This document shows positions 43,400-52,828 of a DNA stretch of 64,000 nt, in pieces (position 1 is the first letter of the stretch; every line of letters begins with the position of its first letter). The DNA comes from Rhizobium album (lineage in GTDB: Bacteria; Pseudomonadota; Alphaproteobacteria; Rhizobiales; Rhizobiaceae): the NCBI RefSeq assembly GCF_003122325.1, contig NZ_QFBC01000002.1, positions 186,001-250,000 of the forward strand, read 5' to 3'. Both the position numbers and the translations under genes were made by a program. The notes beneath the pieces were generated by a model. The model did no database searches. It saw only the letters and a program-made list of their open reading frames with translations, and was not told the DNA's origin.

Positions 43400-43545
43400 T
43401 GCCCCTCATCCGCCTGCGTCCTTCGGACCCTTCTCCCCGCTGGCGGGGAGAAGGACGATTGCCGCTCGCTCACCAAATACGGCCAACGCTTCGCATGGCA
43501 CGTCCCCTCTCCCCGCAAGCGGGGAGAGGGTTAGGGTGAGGGTCT
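43400..43545. repeat. RIME-like mosaic element with two stem-loops
   Basis: Two perfect inverted repeats: CCTTCTCCCCG / CGGGGAGAAGG (43429-43454) and CCCTCTCCCCGC / GCGGGGAGAGGG (43505-43530). The flanks (CCCCTCATCCGCCTGC and TTAGGGTGAGGG) are characteristic of rhizobial intergenic mosaic elements. It lies between urtA and urtB. Confidence 0.8.
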
Positions 43546-43565
43546 TTTCGTCAAAGCTCGGGCGA

Positions 43566-44855
43566 TCAGGAACCCTTGCCGCCGCACTTGCCGTTGGCGA
43601 CGTTGAAGTTGCCGCACGACATCGGCTTGCGCCAATCGGAGATCAGGTCCTTGGAGTCCGGCAGGAAGTCCGACCATTCGTCGCCGACGACGGCAGGCGT
43701 CTGCTGGACGATTTCGAACTGGCCGTCAGCCTGGATTTCACCGATCAGCACCGGCTTGGTGATGTGGTGGTTCGGCATGACGGTGGAGGTGCCGCCCGAC
43801 AGGTTCGGGACAGAAACGCCGATGATGGTGTCGAGAACGGCGTCCGTATCGGTGGTGCCGGCGGCTTCGACAGCCTTTACCCAGGCGCTGAAGCCGATAT
43901 AGGCGGCTTCCATCGGGTCGTTGGTGACGCGCTTGTCGTTCTTGGTGAACGCATGCCAGGTCTTGATGAACTCGGCATTGACCGGCGCATCGACGGACTG
44001 GAAGTAGTTCCACGCAGCCAGGTGGCCGACGAGCGGCGCCGTGTCGAGACCGGCAAGCTCTTCTTCGCCGACCGAGAAGGCGACGACCGGGATGTCTTCG
44101 GCCTTGATGCCCTGGTTGCCCAGTTCCTTGTAGAACGGCACGTTGGCGTCGCCGTTGATGGTCGAGACGACGGCGGTCTTCTTACCGGCCGAGCCGAACT
44201 TTTTGATGTCGGAGACGATCGTCTGCCAGTCGGAATGACCGAACGGCGTGTAGTTGATCATGATGTCTTCTTTGGCGACACCCTTCGATTCCAGGTAGGC
44301 CTGGAGGATCTTGTTGGTCGTCTGCGGATAGACGTAGTCGGTGCCGGCGAGCACCCAGCGCTCGACGCCTTCGGTGTTCATCAGGTAATCGACGGCCGGG
44401 ATTGCCTGCTGGTTCGGGGCGGCGCCGGTGTAGAAGATGTTGCGCGAGGATTCTTCACCCTCGTACTGCACGGGGTAGAAGAGGATCGAATTCAACTCTT
44501 CGAAGACCGGCAGGACGGACTTGCGCGACGACGAGGTCCAGCAACCGAAGACGGCGGCGACCTTGTCCTTCTCGATCAGTTCGCGGGCCTTTTCGGCAAA
44601 CAGCGGCCAGTCGGAAGCCGGGTCGACGACGACGGGCTCGAGCTTCTTGCCGAGGATGCCGCCCTTCTTGTTCTGCTCTTCGATGAGCATCAGCATGGCG
44701 TCCTTGAGCGTCGTCTCGGAGATGGCCATGGTTCCCGAAAGGGAGTGGAGAATGCCGACCTTGATCGTGTCGTCAGCCGCAAAGGCGCCGTGGAACGCCG
44801 TCGTCGACAGGATGGCGCCAAGCAGGGCGCCGGTGACGTGTGCCTTCAGTTTCAT
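43566..44855 (-). CDS. urtA: Urea ABC transporter substrate-binding protein UrtA
   Basis: A 429-aa periplasmic urea-binding protein: signal peptide to about residue 26 (LLGAILSTTAFHGAFA), then TIKVGILHSLSGTMAISETT, the start of the LivK-like fold, with the UrtA-specific PVVVDPASDWPLFAEKAREL and GCWTSSSRKSVLPVFEEL. First gene of the urea locus; 203 bp separate it from the divergent transporter-kinase gene. Confidence 0.95.
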   Translation of the reverse strand: MKLKAHVTGALLGAILSTTAFHGAFAADDTIKVGILHSLSGTMAISETTLKDAMLMLIEEQNKKGGILGKKLEPVVVDPASDWPLFAEKARELIEKDKVAAVFGCWTSSSRKSVLPVFEELNSILFYPVQYEGEESSRNIFYTGAAPNQQAIPAVDYLMNTEGVERWVLAGTDYVYPQTTNKILQAYLESKGVAKEDIMINYTPFGHSDWQTIVSDIKKFGSAGKKTAVVSTINGDANVPFYKELGNQGIKAEDIPVVAFSVGEEELAGLDTAPLVGHLAAWNYFQSVDAPVNAEFIKTWHAFTKNDKRVTNDPMEAAYIGFSAWVKAVEAAGTTDTDAVLDTIIGVSVPNLSGGTSTVMPNHHITKPVLIGEIQADGQFEIVQQTPAVVGDEWSDFLPDSKDLISDWRKPMSCGNFNVANGKCGGKGS

Positions 44856-44938
44856 CTTTTGTGAACCCCTCTCTCATCCGCAACCGGAGGATTAACCGTT
44901 GCTTAAGGGAGTATCGGATGCTGCACCGCAAAACGGCA

Positions 44939-44954
44939 TACGTAATATGACGTA
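44939..44954. promoter_or_regulatory. Inverted repeat in the urtA/transporter-kinase intergenic region
   Basis: TACGT-N6-ACGTA (TACGTAATATGACGTA), 84 bp upstream of urtA and 104 bp upstream of the kinase gene. Its size suits a dimeric LuxR-type regulator such as the one encoded at 48584-49510. Inference only. Confidence 0.4.
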
Positions 44955-45057
44955 GACGGAGGGGAGAAAGGGGAAGTTTTACCCCCATGAACGGCAGGGA
45001 ACAAAGGAGCAGCGGACACTGCCACTCATCTACGCATAGGCAGCACAATAAAAAGGC

Positions 45058-48000
45058 ATGTTGATCAAAGATTCAGCGAAAATCCGCCTTTCACGCCTGC
45101 AAAACGAGATCGCGCGGCAATCCGGCATGACGAGCATTGCAAATGGCCGGCAAACCTCGAATATTGCCGGAAAATCTCACGTTTCGGGGACATCGTTCAT
45201 CGGCATGGCAGCCCGCCAACGCATCATTCCGGTTCGGCGCGAATATAATCGCTGGGTGGCGAACCAGACGCTGGAGGATTATGCGCTGCGTTTTACCGCC
45301 AAGAGCGCCCGACAGTTCTCCTCCCAGCGCATATCTCAGACGGCGATCGGTGCGATCTCCTTCCTGGCGCTGGAAGCCATCGGCGGCACGATCACGCTGT
45401 CCTACGGCACCACCAATGCCTTCTTCGCCATCGTCGTCGCCTCGATCGCCATGCTGGCCATCGGCCTGCCGATCAGCCGCTATGCCATCCGTCATGGTGT
45501 CGATATCGATCTCCTGACACGCGGCGCCTCCTTCGGCTACATCGGCTCCACCATCACCTCGCTGATCTACGCTGCCTTCACCTTCATGCTGTTTGCCATC
45601 GAAGCCTCGATCATGTCGGGGGCGCTGGAACTGACGCTCGGCATCCCGCTGTGGATCGGCTACATCATCAGCGCCGTGATGGTCATCCCGCTCGTCACCC
45701 ACGGCGTCCGGCTGATCAGCAAGTTCCAGCTCGTCACCCAGCCGTTCTGGATCGTGCTCAACATCCTGCCCTTCGTCTTCATCGCCTTCATGGACTGGGA
45801 AAAATTCGATGTGTGGCGCGCCTTCTCCGGCCTGCGCCATGCGTCCGGCCCTCCCGGCACATCGGCGCATTTCGACCTCATGGAGTTCGGCGCCGCCTCC
45901 GCCGTCATCCTGGCGCTGATGTCGCAGATCGGCGAGCAGGTGGACTTCCTGCGCTTCCTGCCGCCGGATGGCCAGAGGAAATGGCGCCATCGCCTCGCCG
46001 TCTTCCTCGCCGGCCCCGGCTGGGTGGTGGTCGGAGCGCCAAAGCTGCTGGCCGGCTCCTTCCTCGTCGTGCTCGCCATGAATGCCGGCGTGCCCGCGGA
46101 TCAGGCGGCCGACCCGGCGCATATGTATCTGGTCGCCTTCGGCTACATGCTGCCGAACGAGATGGCGGCGCTGCTGCTGATGGCCGCCTTCGTGGTGGTG
46201 TCGCAACTGAAGATCAACGTCATGAATGCCTATGCGGGCTCGCTTGCCTGGTCGAATTTCTTCTCGCGCCTGACCCACAGCCATCCCGGCCGCGTCATCT
46301 GGCTGATCTTCAACGTGGCGATCGCGCTTCTTTTGATGGAGCTCGGCATCTACCGGCTGCTGGAAGAGACGCTCGGCATCTTTTCGATCATCGCCATGGC
46401 CTGGCTCTGCACCATTTCGGCGGACCTCTTCGTCAACAAGCCGCTGGGGCTGGCGCCGCCCGGCATCGAGTTCAAGCGCGCCCATCTCTACGACATCAAC
46501 CCGGTCGGCGTCGGCGCCATGACGCTGTCGGCGGCGATCGCGCTTGCCGCCCATTTCGGCCTCTTCGGGGGTGTCGCCGCCTCGCTTGCCACCTACATCA
46601 CCGTCATCGTCGCCTTCATTGCGTCTCCGGCGATCGCCTGGGCGACCAGCGGCAAACTTTACCTTGCCCGGAAGCCACGGCAGAACTGGCGAACGAGCAC
46701 CACCATCACCTGTTCGATCTGCGAACATCCTTTCGAGCCGGAGGACATGGCCTGGTGCCCGGCCTATGCCGCGCCGATCTGCTCCTTGTGCTGCTCGCTC
46801 GACAGCCGCTGCCAAGACATGTGCAAACCCAAGGCGCGGCTGAACTACCAGGCCGCCGCCGTCGCCCGCATCGTGCTGCCGGAAAGCATCGTCGAGCGGT
46901 TGAAGACCCGGCTCGGCCGCTATGGGATTGCGGTCGTGCTGGCGGTTTCGGCCATCGGCGTCATCCTGGCGATGATCGCCCACCAGGTCGGCACCGCCTC
47001 GCCGGAAACCGCCGAGGTCGTCAACCGCACGGTGCTGATCGTGTTCTTCGTCTTCGCCGTCGTCACCGGCGTCGCCTGCTGGTTTTATGTGCTGGCGCAT
47101 GACAGCCGCCTCGTCGCAGAAGAAGAATCCTCGCGGCAGAACACCCTGTTGCTGAAAGAAATCGCCGCCCACAAGAAAACCGACGCCGCCCTGCAGAACG
47201 CCAAGGAAACCGCAGAGACCGCCAATGCCGCCAAGAGCCGCTACGTCGTCGGCCTGAGCCACGAATTGCGCACGCCGCTCAACGCCGTGCTCGGTTACGC
47301 CCAGATCCTCGAACGCGACGAGACGATCCCGGCGCCGCGGCAATCGGCGATCAAGGTGATCAAGCGCTCCGCCGACCATCTGTCCGGCCTGATCGACGGG
47401 CTGCTCGATATTTCCAAGATCGAGGCCGGGCGGCTGCAGGTCTATTCCAACGAGATCAACCTCAGGGATTTCCTCGACCAGATCATCGACATGTTCCGGC
47501 CGGTGGCCCAAGCGAAAGGCCTGGCATTCGAGCATCTGCGCTCGCCCTACCTGCCGCATTATGTCCGCACCGATGAAAAGCGGCTGCGCCAGATCCTCGT
47601 CAATCTGCTCTCCAACGCCATCAAGTTTACCGACGAGGGTTCTGTCCGCTTCGAGGTCGGCTATCGCAGCCAGGTCGCCACCTTCACCGTCACCGATACC
47701 GGCCGCGGTATTGCGGAAAGCGACCTTGCCCGCATCTACGAGCCGTTCCAGCGCGGCGAGGCGGAGCATGTGCGGCCGATGCCGGGCCTCGGCCTCGGCC
47801 TCACCATCACCCGGCTGCTGACCAACACGCTGGGCGGCGAGATCGCCGCCGAAAGCGAGCGCGACAGGGGATCGACATTCCGGGTGCGGCTGATGCTGTC
47901 GGCCGTCAACCGGCCGAACACCACGCCGGCGGCGGAAAAGAAGATCGTCTCCTACACCGGGCCGCGCCGCACCATCGTCGTCGTCGACGACAACGAGGAT

Positions 48001-48594
48001 CATCGCGACCTGATGCGCGAGGTGCTCGTGCCGCTCGATTTCGTTGTGCTGACGGCGGCGGGCGGCGCCGACTGCCTGGCGTTGATCGCCGGCATCAAGC
48101 CGGACCTCTTCCTCATCGACATTTCCATGCCGGGCATGACCGGCTGGCAGCTCGCCACGAAACTGCGCGAAAGCGGCCAGACGGCGCCGATCCTGATGCT
48201 GTCGGCCAATATCGGCGACGGATCGATCGCCAGCAGCGGCGACGACAGCCACAACGACACCATCGCCAAGCCGGTCGACATCCGCCGGCTGGGCGACAAG
48301 CTGGCCGTCCATCTCGGCCTCGAATGGATTTACGAGACGGGCCTTCCTTTTCCCGTGGCCTCGCCGCAACAGCGCCCTTTGCGCAGTCCCGGGCAAAGCC
48401 ATCTGCAGGAGTTGATCAGCCTCGGCGAAATCGGCTATGTGCGCGGCATCGAGGCGAAGCTGGCCGAACTCGCGACGGCGGAGGAGAACCGCCCGTTCAC
48501 CGACGCGCTGCTCGCCTACGTCAAGGCCTTCGATCTCGACGGCTACATGGACACCCTGCGCACATTCGAAAGCGAGATGAGCGATGGCATCTGA
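45058..48594 (+). CDS. NCS1 permease-hybrid histidine kinase fusion protein
   Basis: An 1178-aa transporter-linked sensor. Residues about 70-545 are an NCS1 (cytosine/purine/allantoin/hydantoin) permease-like domain of about 12 helices, starting REYNRWVANQTLEDYALRF. Residues 552-589 are a cytoplasmic Cys cluster (Cys 552, 555, 567, 575, 578, 579, 585, 589), zinc-ribbon-like. Two more helices follow (about 625-690), then a kinase core with His735 in LSHELRTPLNAVLGY, an N-box LLSNAIKFTDEG and GLGLGLTI, a receiver with phosphoacceptor Asp1021 (LIDISMPG), and a C-terminal helical region. The start may be Met50 (45205), as RBS support is weak at Met1. It diverges from urtA and overlaps a response regulator gene by 11 bp. 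Ligand unknown. Confidence 0.85.
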   Translation: MLIKDSAKIRLSRLQNEIARQSGMTSIANGRQTSNIAGKSHVSGTSFIGMAARQRIIPVRREYNRWVANQTLEDYALRFTAKSARQFSSQRISQTAIGAISFLALEAIGGTITLSYGTTNAFFAIVVASIAMLAIGLPISRYAIRHGVDIDLLTRGASFGYIGSTITSLIYAAFTFMLFAIEASIMSGALELTLGIPLWIGYIISAVMVIPLVTHGVRLISKFQLVTQPFWIVLNILPFVFIAFMDWEKFDVWRAFSGLRHASGPPGTSAHFDLMEFGAASAVILALMSQIGEQVDFLRFLPPDGQRKWRHRLAVFLAGPGWVVVGAPKLLAGSFLVVLAMNAGVPADQAADPAHMYLVAFGYMLPNEMAALLLMAAFVVVSQLKINVMNAYAGSLAWSNFFSRLTHSHPGRVIWLIFNVAIALLLMELGIYRLLEETLGIFSIIAMAWLCTISADLFVNKPLGLAPPGIEFKRAHLYDINPVGVGAMTLSAAIALAAHFGLFGGVAASLATYITVIVAFIASPAIAWATSGKLYLARKPRQNWRTSTTITCSICEHPFEPEDMAWCPAYAAPICSLCCSLDSRCQDMCKPKARLNYQAAAVARIVLPESIVERLKTRLGRYGIAVVLAVSAIGVILAMIAHQVGTASPETAEVVNRTVLIVFFVFAVVTGVACWFYVLAHDSRLVAEEESSRQNTLLLKEIAAHKKTDAALQNAKETAETANAAKSRYVVGLSHELRTPLNAVLGYAQILERDETIPAPRQSAIKVIKRSADHLSGLIDGLLDISKIEAGRLQVYSNEINLRDFLDQIIDMFRPVAQAKGLAFEHLRSPYLPHYVRTDEKRLRQILVNLLSNAIKFTDEGSVRFEVGYRSQVATFTVTDTGRGIAESDLARIYEPFQRGEAEHVRPMPGLGLGLTITRLLTNTLGGEIAAESERDRGSTFRVRLMLSAVNRPNTTPAAEKKIVSYTGPRRTIVVVDDNEDHRDLMREVLVPLDFVVLTAAGGADCLALIAGIKPDLFLIDISMPGMTGWQLATKLRESGQTAPILMLSANIGDGSIASSGDDSHNDTIAKPVDIRRLGDKLAVHLGLEWIYETGLPFPVASPQQRPLRSPGQSHLQELISLGEIGYVRGIEAKLAELATAEENRPFTDALLAYVKAFDLDGYMDTLRTFESEMSDGI

Positions 48595-49510
48595 GACGGC
48601 TCTGCCGCGCGATATCGTGCTTCTGGTCGACGACAGTCCGGACGCGCTGGGCTTCCTGACGGAAGCGCTGGAGCAATCGGGCTTTTCCGTGCTGATCGCC
48701 ACCTCCGGCAGCGCCGCCCTCAACATCGCCGAACGCATCACCCCCGACCTTATCCTGCTCGACGCCGTCATGCCCGGCATGGACGGGTTCGAGACCTGCC
48801 GGCGGATCAAGGGCAATGCGGCGGTGGCGCAGGTGCCCGTCATCTTCATGACCGGGCTCACCGAGACCGAACATGTGGTGCATGCGCTGGAATCCGGCGG
48901 CGTCGACTACCTCACCAAGCCGATCAACATCGACGAGTTGCGCGCCCGTATCCGCGTGCACCTCTCCAACGCCCGCTCGGCGCAGAGCGCCCGCGTGGCG
49001 CTCGATGTCGCCGGCCGGCACCTGCTCGCGGTGCACGGCAATGGCCGCATCCACTGGTCGACGCCGCAGGCGACCCGGCTGGTGAATGCCGCCACCGGCC
49101 GCGACGACGGGCTGGACCTGGTCGCCGGCCATATCGCCGCCTGGCTCGCGGCGCAGGCGAAACCGGGCACGGCGCGCGAAACCGGCTTTTCCGTCGATCC
49201 GGACGGGCAGACGGCGCTGCATCTCGCCTATCTGGGCGCCATCGGCAGCGACGAATATCTCTTCCGCCTGACCGCCGACAACCGCCGCAGCGACGACGAG
49301 ATCCTGCGCCAGAATTTTCCGCTGACGGTGCGCGAATCCGAAGTGCTCCTGTGGATCGCCAAGGGCAAGTCGAACCGCGACATCGGCGACATCCTCGGCC
49401 TTTCCGCCCGGACGGTGAACAAGCACCTGGAACAGATCTATGTGAAGCTCGGCGTCGAGAACCGCGCCTCGGCCGCCGTCAAGGCAGCGCATGTGCTGCA
49501 TGGCGAATAA
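48584..49510 (+). CDS. LuxR/NarL-type response regulator
   Basis: A 308-aa protein: receiver at about 8-130 (VLLVDDSPDALGFL, phosphoacceptor Asp60 in LLDAVMPGMDG, Lys in YLTKPI), a linker domain of about 100 residues without a recognised fold, and a LuxR helix-turn-helix at about 245-305 (LTVRESEVLLWIAKGKSNRD then SARTVNKHLEQIYVKLG). The 11-bp overlap with the transporter-kinase gene makes it the likely output partner. I infer that it controls the neighbouring urtA promoter and perhaps the liv genes. Confidence 0.9.
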   Translation: MASETALPRDIVLLVDDSPDALGFLTEALEQSGFSVLIATSGSAALNIAERITPDLILLDAVMPGMDGFETCRRIKGNAAVAQVPVIFMTGLTETEHVVHALESGGVDYLTKPINIDELRARIRVHLSNARSAQSARVALDVAGRHLLAVHGNGRIHWSTPQATRLVNAATGRDDGLDLVAGHIAAWLAAQAKPGTARETGFSVDPDGQTALHLAYLGAIGSDEYLFRLTADNRRSDDEILRQNFPLTVRESEVLLWIAKGKSNRDIGDILGLSARTVNKHLEQIYVKLGVENRASAAVKAAHVLHGE

Positions 49511-49540
49511 GGCCTGCGCCCTTTCTCCGGGCGAAGGCAA

Positions 49541-49573
49541 TAAAAAGCCCGGCTGCGCATAACGCAACCGGGC
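49541..49573 (-). terminator. Terminator of the liv gene downstream end
   Basis: GCCCGG(C/T)TGCG stem arms at 49547-49573 with a T5 run on the minus-strand side, 43 bp past the livK stop. Also lies downstream of the convergent response regulator gene. Confidence 0.8.
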
Positions 49574-49615
49574 AGAAGGAACCATCATGCCGACAGGGCC
49601 GGCATGACAGGCGAA

Positions 49616-50740
49616 TTACTTCGCTTCGAGTTCCGTGTAGGTGTACTTGCCGTCGGCGTCCTTGCCCCACTTGTACATGACGTAGTCGGGACGGGTGATG
49701 TCACCCTTTTCGTCGAAGCCGAGTTCGCCGATGGCCGTCTTGAACGGACCCTTCGACTTCAGGGCTTCGGCAACGGCCGTCGTATCGGTCGAGCCGGCTG
49801 CCTTGGCGGCATCGGCGATCACCTGAACGCCAGCATAGGCGTACAGCGTATAGGCTTCAGGCTCGAAGCCGGAAGCGCGGAACTTCTCAACCAGTTCGGC
49901 GGCAGCCGGGTTCTTGCGCGGATCCGGAGCGAAGGTCATCAGCGTACCGGCGACCGCATCGCCAGCGATCGAAGCCAGTTCGTTCGATACGATACCGTCA
50001 CCAGACATGAACGTCGCCTTCAGACCCTGGTCGGCCGCCTGGCGTTCGATCAGGCCGAATTCCGTGTGCAGGCCGCCCCAGTAGACGAGCGATACGCCGG
50101 CTTCCTTCATCTTGGCGATCAGGGCCGAGAAGTCCTTGTCGCCAGCGGTGACGCCTTCATAAAGGGCTTCGGTGACGCCGGCTGCGTTCATCGCCTTCTT
50201 GGTCTCGTCAGCAAGACCCTGACCATAGGGGGTCTTGTCGTGCAGGACGGCAATCTTGGCATCCTTGAAATTCGCAGCGATGTAAGCGCCGGCAACGCCG
50301 CCCTGCTGGTCGTCACGACCGCAGGTGCGGAACGTGTTCCACAAACCGCGCTCGGTGTAGGTCGGGTTCGTCGAAGCCGGCGAAACCTGCAGGACGCCGT
50401 TTTCAGCGTAGACTTCCGATGCCGGGATGGACACGCCGGAGTTGAAGTGGCCGATGACGAACTTTACGCCGTCGGCAACGAATTTGTTGGCGACCGAAAC
50501 GCCCTGCTTCGGGTCCGACACGTCGTCGCCGAGCACAACTTTGATCTGTTCCCCGTTGATACCGCCAGCGGCGTTGATGTCCGCTGCAGCCTGTTCCGCA
50601 CCTTTCTGAAGCTGTGCGCCGAACGCAGCGTTCGGGCCGGTCAGCGGGCCCGCAACGCCGACAATGATATCGGCATAGGCATTGCCGCCAAAGGCAACCA
50701 TAGCCGTCAGCGCCACAGCCGACAGAAGAGACTTTTTCAT
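49616..50740 (-). CDS. livK: Branched-chain amino acid ABC transporter binding protein LivK
   Basis: A 374-aa periplasmic protein. Signal peptide [20 protein letters not shown], cleaved after AYA. The mature part starts [20 protein letters not shown], the LIV-binding signature; Cys residues in [11 protein letters not shown] suit the usual fold. The ATG at 50740 follows GGGAGTAAC. It is the last gene of the liv cluster in transcription order, 118 bp after the DUF6867 gene. Confidence 0.92.
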   Translation of the reverse strand: MKKSLLSAVALTAMVAFGGNAYADIIVGVAGPLTGPNAAFGAQLQKGAEQAAADINAAGGINGEQIKVVLGDDVSDPKQGVSVANKFVADGVKFVIGHFNSGVSIPASEVYAENGVLQVSPASTNPTYTERGLWNTFRTCGRDDQQGGVAGAYIAANFKDAKIAVLHDKTPYGQGLADETKKAMNAAGVTEALYEGVTAGDKDFSALIAKMKEAGVSLVYWGGLHTEFGLIERQAADQGLKATFMSGDGIVSNELASIAGDAVAGTLMTFAPDPRKNPAAAELVEKFRASGFEPEAYTLYAYAGVQVIADAAKAAGSTDTTAVAEALKSKGPFKTAIGELGFDEKGDITRPDYVMYKWGKDADGKYTYTELEAK

Positions 50741-50858
50741 TTTGTTACTCCCAATTTTTAAAGCGGGTTGGGTTTGGAAAACCGGGCACAATACCCACTT
50801 TCATTGCGCCGGTGTCGCTGCGAAGCTGCTGGGCCCGATTTTGAGACGGGCTCCGTTA

Positions 50859-51203
50859 TTATTTCTGTTTCCAGGAAAAGGGCGAAGCCTTTTCATAGAG
50901 CCAGTAGTAGCTGGTCGCCATCTGCCGCGTCCGGTAGTAGCGGAAGCCTGCGGTAGAAAACAACAAAAGCACGATCGTGTCTACGACATAGTATTGCGGC
51001 GAAAACATCGTTCCGGCAAACAGCGCATGGTGCACGAAACGGATGCCGACGCCGAGGAGCAGCGTGTAGACGATGACGGTCTTATAGCTCTGCCAGTTCT
51101 CGGCAACGCTCTTTCCCGTTCTCCAGGCTGTCCATCCCCCGATGATGCAGGTGATGAACAGGAACTGCAGAACGGACGGCTCTTCGTAAATAATTCCCTG
51201 CAT
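50859..51203 (-). CDS. DUF6867 membrane protein in the liv operon (114 aa)
   Basis: Three hydrophobic segments (about 10-27, 42-62, 72-88) and a conserved-looking C-terminus rich in aromatic residues (YYRTRQMATSYYWLYEKAS). It matches the DUF6867 family, found between liv genes in Rhizobiales. Lies 24 bp after livF and upstream of livK. Probably a small inner-membrane accessory of the importer; no function is known. Confidence 0.82.
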   Translation of the reverse strand: MQGIIYEEPSVLQFLFITCIIGGWTAWRTGKSVAENWQSYKTVIVYTLLLGVGIRFVHHALFAGTMFSPQYYVVDTIVLLLFSTAGFRYYRTRQMATSYYWLYEKASPFSWKQK

Positions 51204-51227
51204 GTCAGATACTCCAGGTCGGCGCCG

Positions 51228-51956
51228 TCAATGGCGGCCGCCTTCCAGATAGGCTGCGCGAACTTCGGGATTGGCGAGCAGGTCCTTGCCGCTGCCGCTC
51301 ATCGTCACCTTGCCGTTGACCATCACATAGGCGCGGTCGGACAGCTTGAGCGCGGCAAAGGCGTTCTGCTCGACAAGGAACACGGTCAGGCCCTCCTCCT
51401 TGTTCAGTTTCTTGATCGCCTCGAAGATGCCCTTGACGATCAGCGGCGCAAGACCCAGCGACGGCTCGTCGAGGAGCAGGAGCTTCGGACGCGCCATCAG
51501 CGCACGGCCGATCGAGAGCATCTGCTGCTCGCCGCCCGACAGCGTGCCGCCGCGTTGCGCCTGACGCTCCTTGAGCCGCGGGAACAGCTTGAAGATCTTT
51601 TCGACGTCCTCGCTGAAATATTTCAGGTTGTCGAGGCCGGCCCCCATCTGCAGGTTTTCGTAGACGGTCATGCGCGGAAAGATGCGGCGGCCTTCCGGCG
51701 ATTGCGCGATGCGCAGCCGGGCGATCTCGTGGGTCGGCATCTGGGTGATGTCGCGGCCCTCGAAGATCACCGAGCCGTGGCGTGCATGCGGGCTGCCGCA
51801 GATGGTCATCATCAGCGTCGACTTGCCGGCGCCGTTGGCACCGATCAGGCTGACGATCTCGCCCTTGTTGACCTCGACATCGACGCCGCCGAGCGCCCGG
51901 ATGTTGCCGTAGAAGGTTTCGACGGCCTGAACTTTCAGAAGCGGTTGACCTGACAT
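51228..51956 (-). CDS. livF: Branched-chain amino acid ABC transporter ATPase LivF
   Basis: A 242-aa ATPase. Walker A GANGAGKST (about 37-45), signature LSGGEQQM, Walker B LLLLDEPSLGLAPL, all LivF-typical. Start overlaps the livG stop by one base. It partners LivG on LivHM. Confidence 0.94.
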   Translation of the reverse strand: MSGQPLLKVQAVETFYGNIRALGGVDVEVNKGEIVSLIGANGAGKSTLMMTICGSPHARHGSVIFEGRDITQMPTHEIARLRIAQSPEGRRIFPRMTVYENLQMGAGLDNLKYFSEDVEKIFKLFPRLKERQAQRGGTLSGGEQQMLSIGRALMARPKLLLLDEPSLGLAPLIVKGIFEAIKKLNKEEGLTVFLVEQNAFAALKLSDRAYVMVNGKVTMSGSGKDLLANPEVRAAYLEGGRH

Positions 51957-52828
51957 CAGTTCACGCCTCCTTCGAGGGACTCGACTTCCGAAATCACGTC
52001 TTCCACCTCATCGTCCTCGACACCGAGGTACGCAGCAATAACCTTGGGATCGTTCTTCACATGATCCGGCGTCCCATCGGAAATCTTCTGGCCGTATTCG
52101 AGCACCACCACATGGTCGGAAATTTCCATGACCACCGACATGTCGTGCTCGATCAAGAGCAGCGACGTGCCGGTATCGGCGCGAATGCTGCGCAGCAGCG
52201 TGTTGAGGGCGGCGGACTCACGCGGGTTCAGGCCGGCGGCCGGCTCGTCGAGGCACAGCAGTTCCGGGCCGGTGCACATGGCGCGGGCGATTTCCAGGCG
52301 GCGCTGTGCGCCGTAGGAGAGGTCGCCGGCCGGATCGTCGGCACGGTCGATCAGATCGGCCTTTTCCAGCCAGTGCTTGGCAAGTTCGATCGCCTCCTTG
52401 GCCGCCTTGCGGTACGTGGGGAAGCCGAGCAGGCCGAGAACGGTGAAGCCGGATGCCACCATCAGCTTGTTATGCTGGGCGACGAGCAGGTTTTCCAGAA
52501 CAGTGAGGCCCGAAAACAGGCGGATGTTCTGGAAGGTGCGCGCCACTTTCGCGTGCTTGGTGATTTCGAAGTCCGGCAGGCGCTCCAGCAGGTACTGCTT
52601 GCCGGCTTTCTGGTTGAGCACGATCATGCCCATCGTCGGCTTGTAGAAGCCGGTGATGCAGTTGAACACGGTGGTCTTGCCTGCGCCGTTCGGACCGATC
52701 AGCGCGGTGATCTCGCCGCGCTTGGCTTCGAAGGAGAAGTCGTTGATGGCCATCAGGCCGCCGAACTTCATCGACAGGTGTTCGACCTTGAGAATGGTAT
52801 CGCTGTTCATAGTCGTCTCGAGGGACAT
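51956..52828 (-). CDS. livG: Branched-chain amino acid ABC transporter ATPase LivG
   Basis: A 290-aa ATPase. Walker [10 protein letters not shown] (about 43-51), signature LSYGAQRR, Walker [16 protein letters not shown], switch [12 protein letters not shown]. The last 25 residues are an acidic extension ([18 protein letters not shown]) beyond the usual C-terminus. ATG at 52828 overlaps the livM stop by one base; Met7 is an alternative. Confidence 0.94.
   Translation of the reverse strand: MSLETTMNSDTILKVEHLSMKFGGLMAINDFSFEAKRGEITALIGPNGAGKTTVFNCITGFYKPTMGMIVLNQKAGKQYLLERLPDFEITKHAKVARTFQNIRLFSGLTVLENLLVAQHNKLMVASGFTVLGLLGFPTYRKAAKEAIELAKHWLEKADLIDRADDPAGDLSYGAQRRLEIARAMCTGPELLCLDEPAAGLNPRESAALNTLLRSIRADTGTSLLLIEHDMSVVMEISDHVVVLEYGQKISDGTPDHVKNDPKVIAAYLGVEDDEVEDVISEVESLEGGVN

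Noticed and set aside
45091-48861. A 1256-codon open frame on the minus strand opposite the permease-kinase gene
   Set aside because: Its translation is low-complexity, His/Asp/Gly/Arg-rich, with no domains; it mirrors the GC-rich codon pattern of the real gene on the plus strand.
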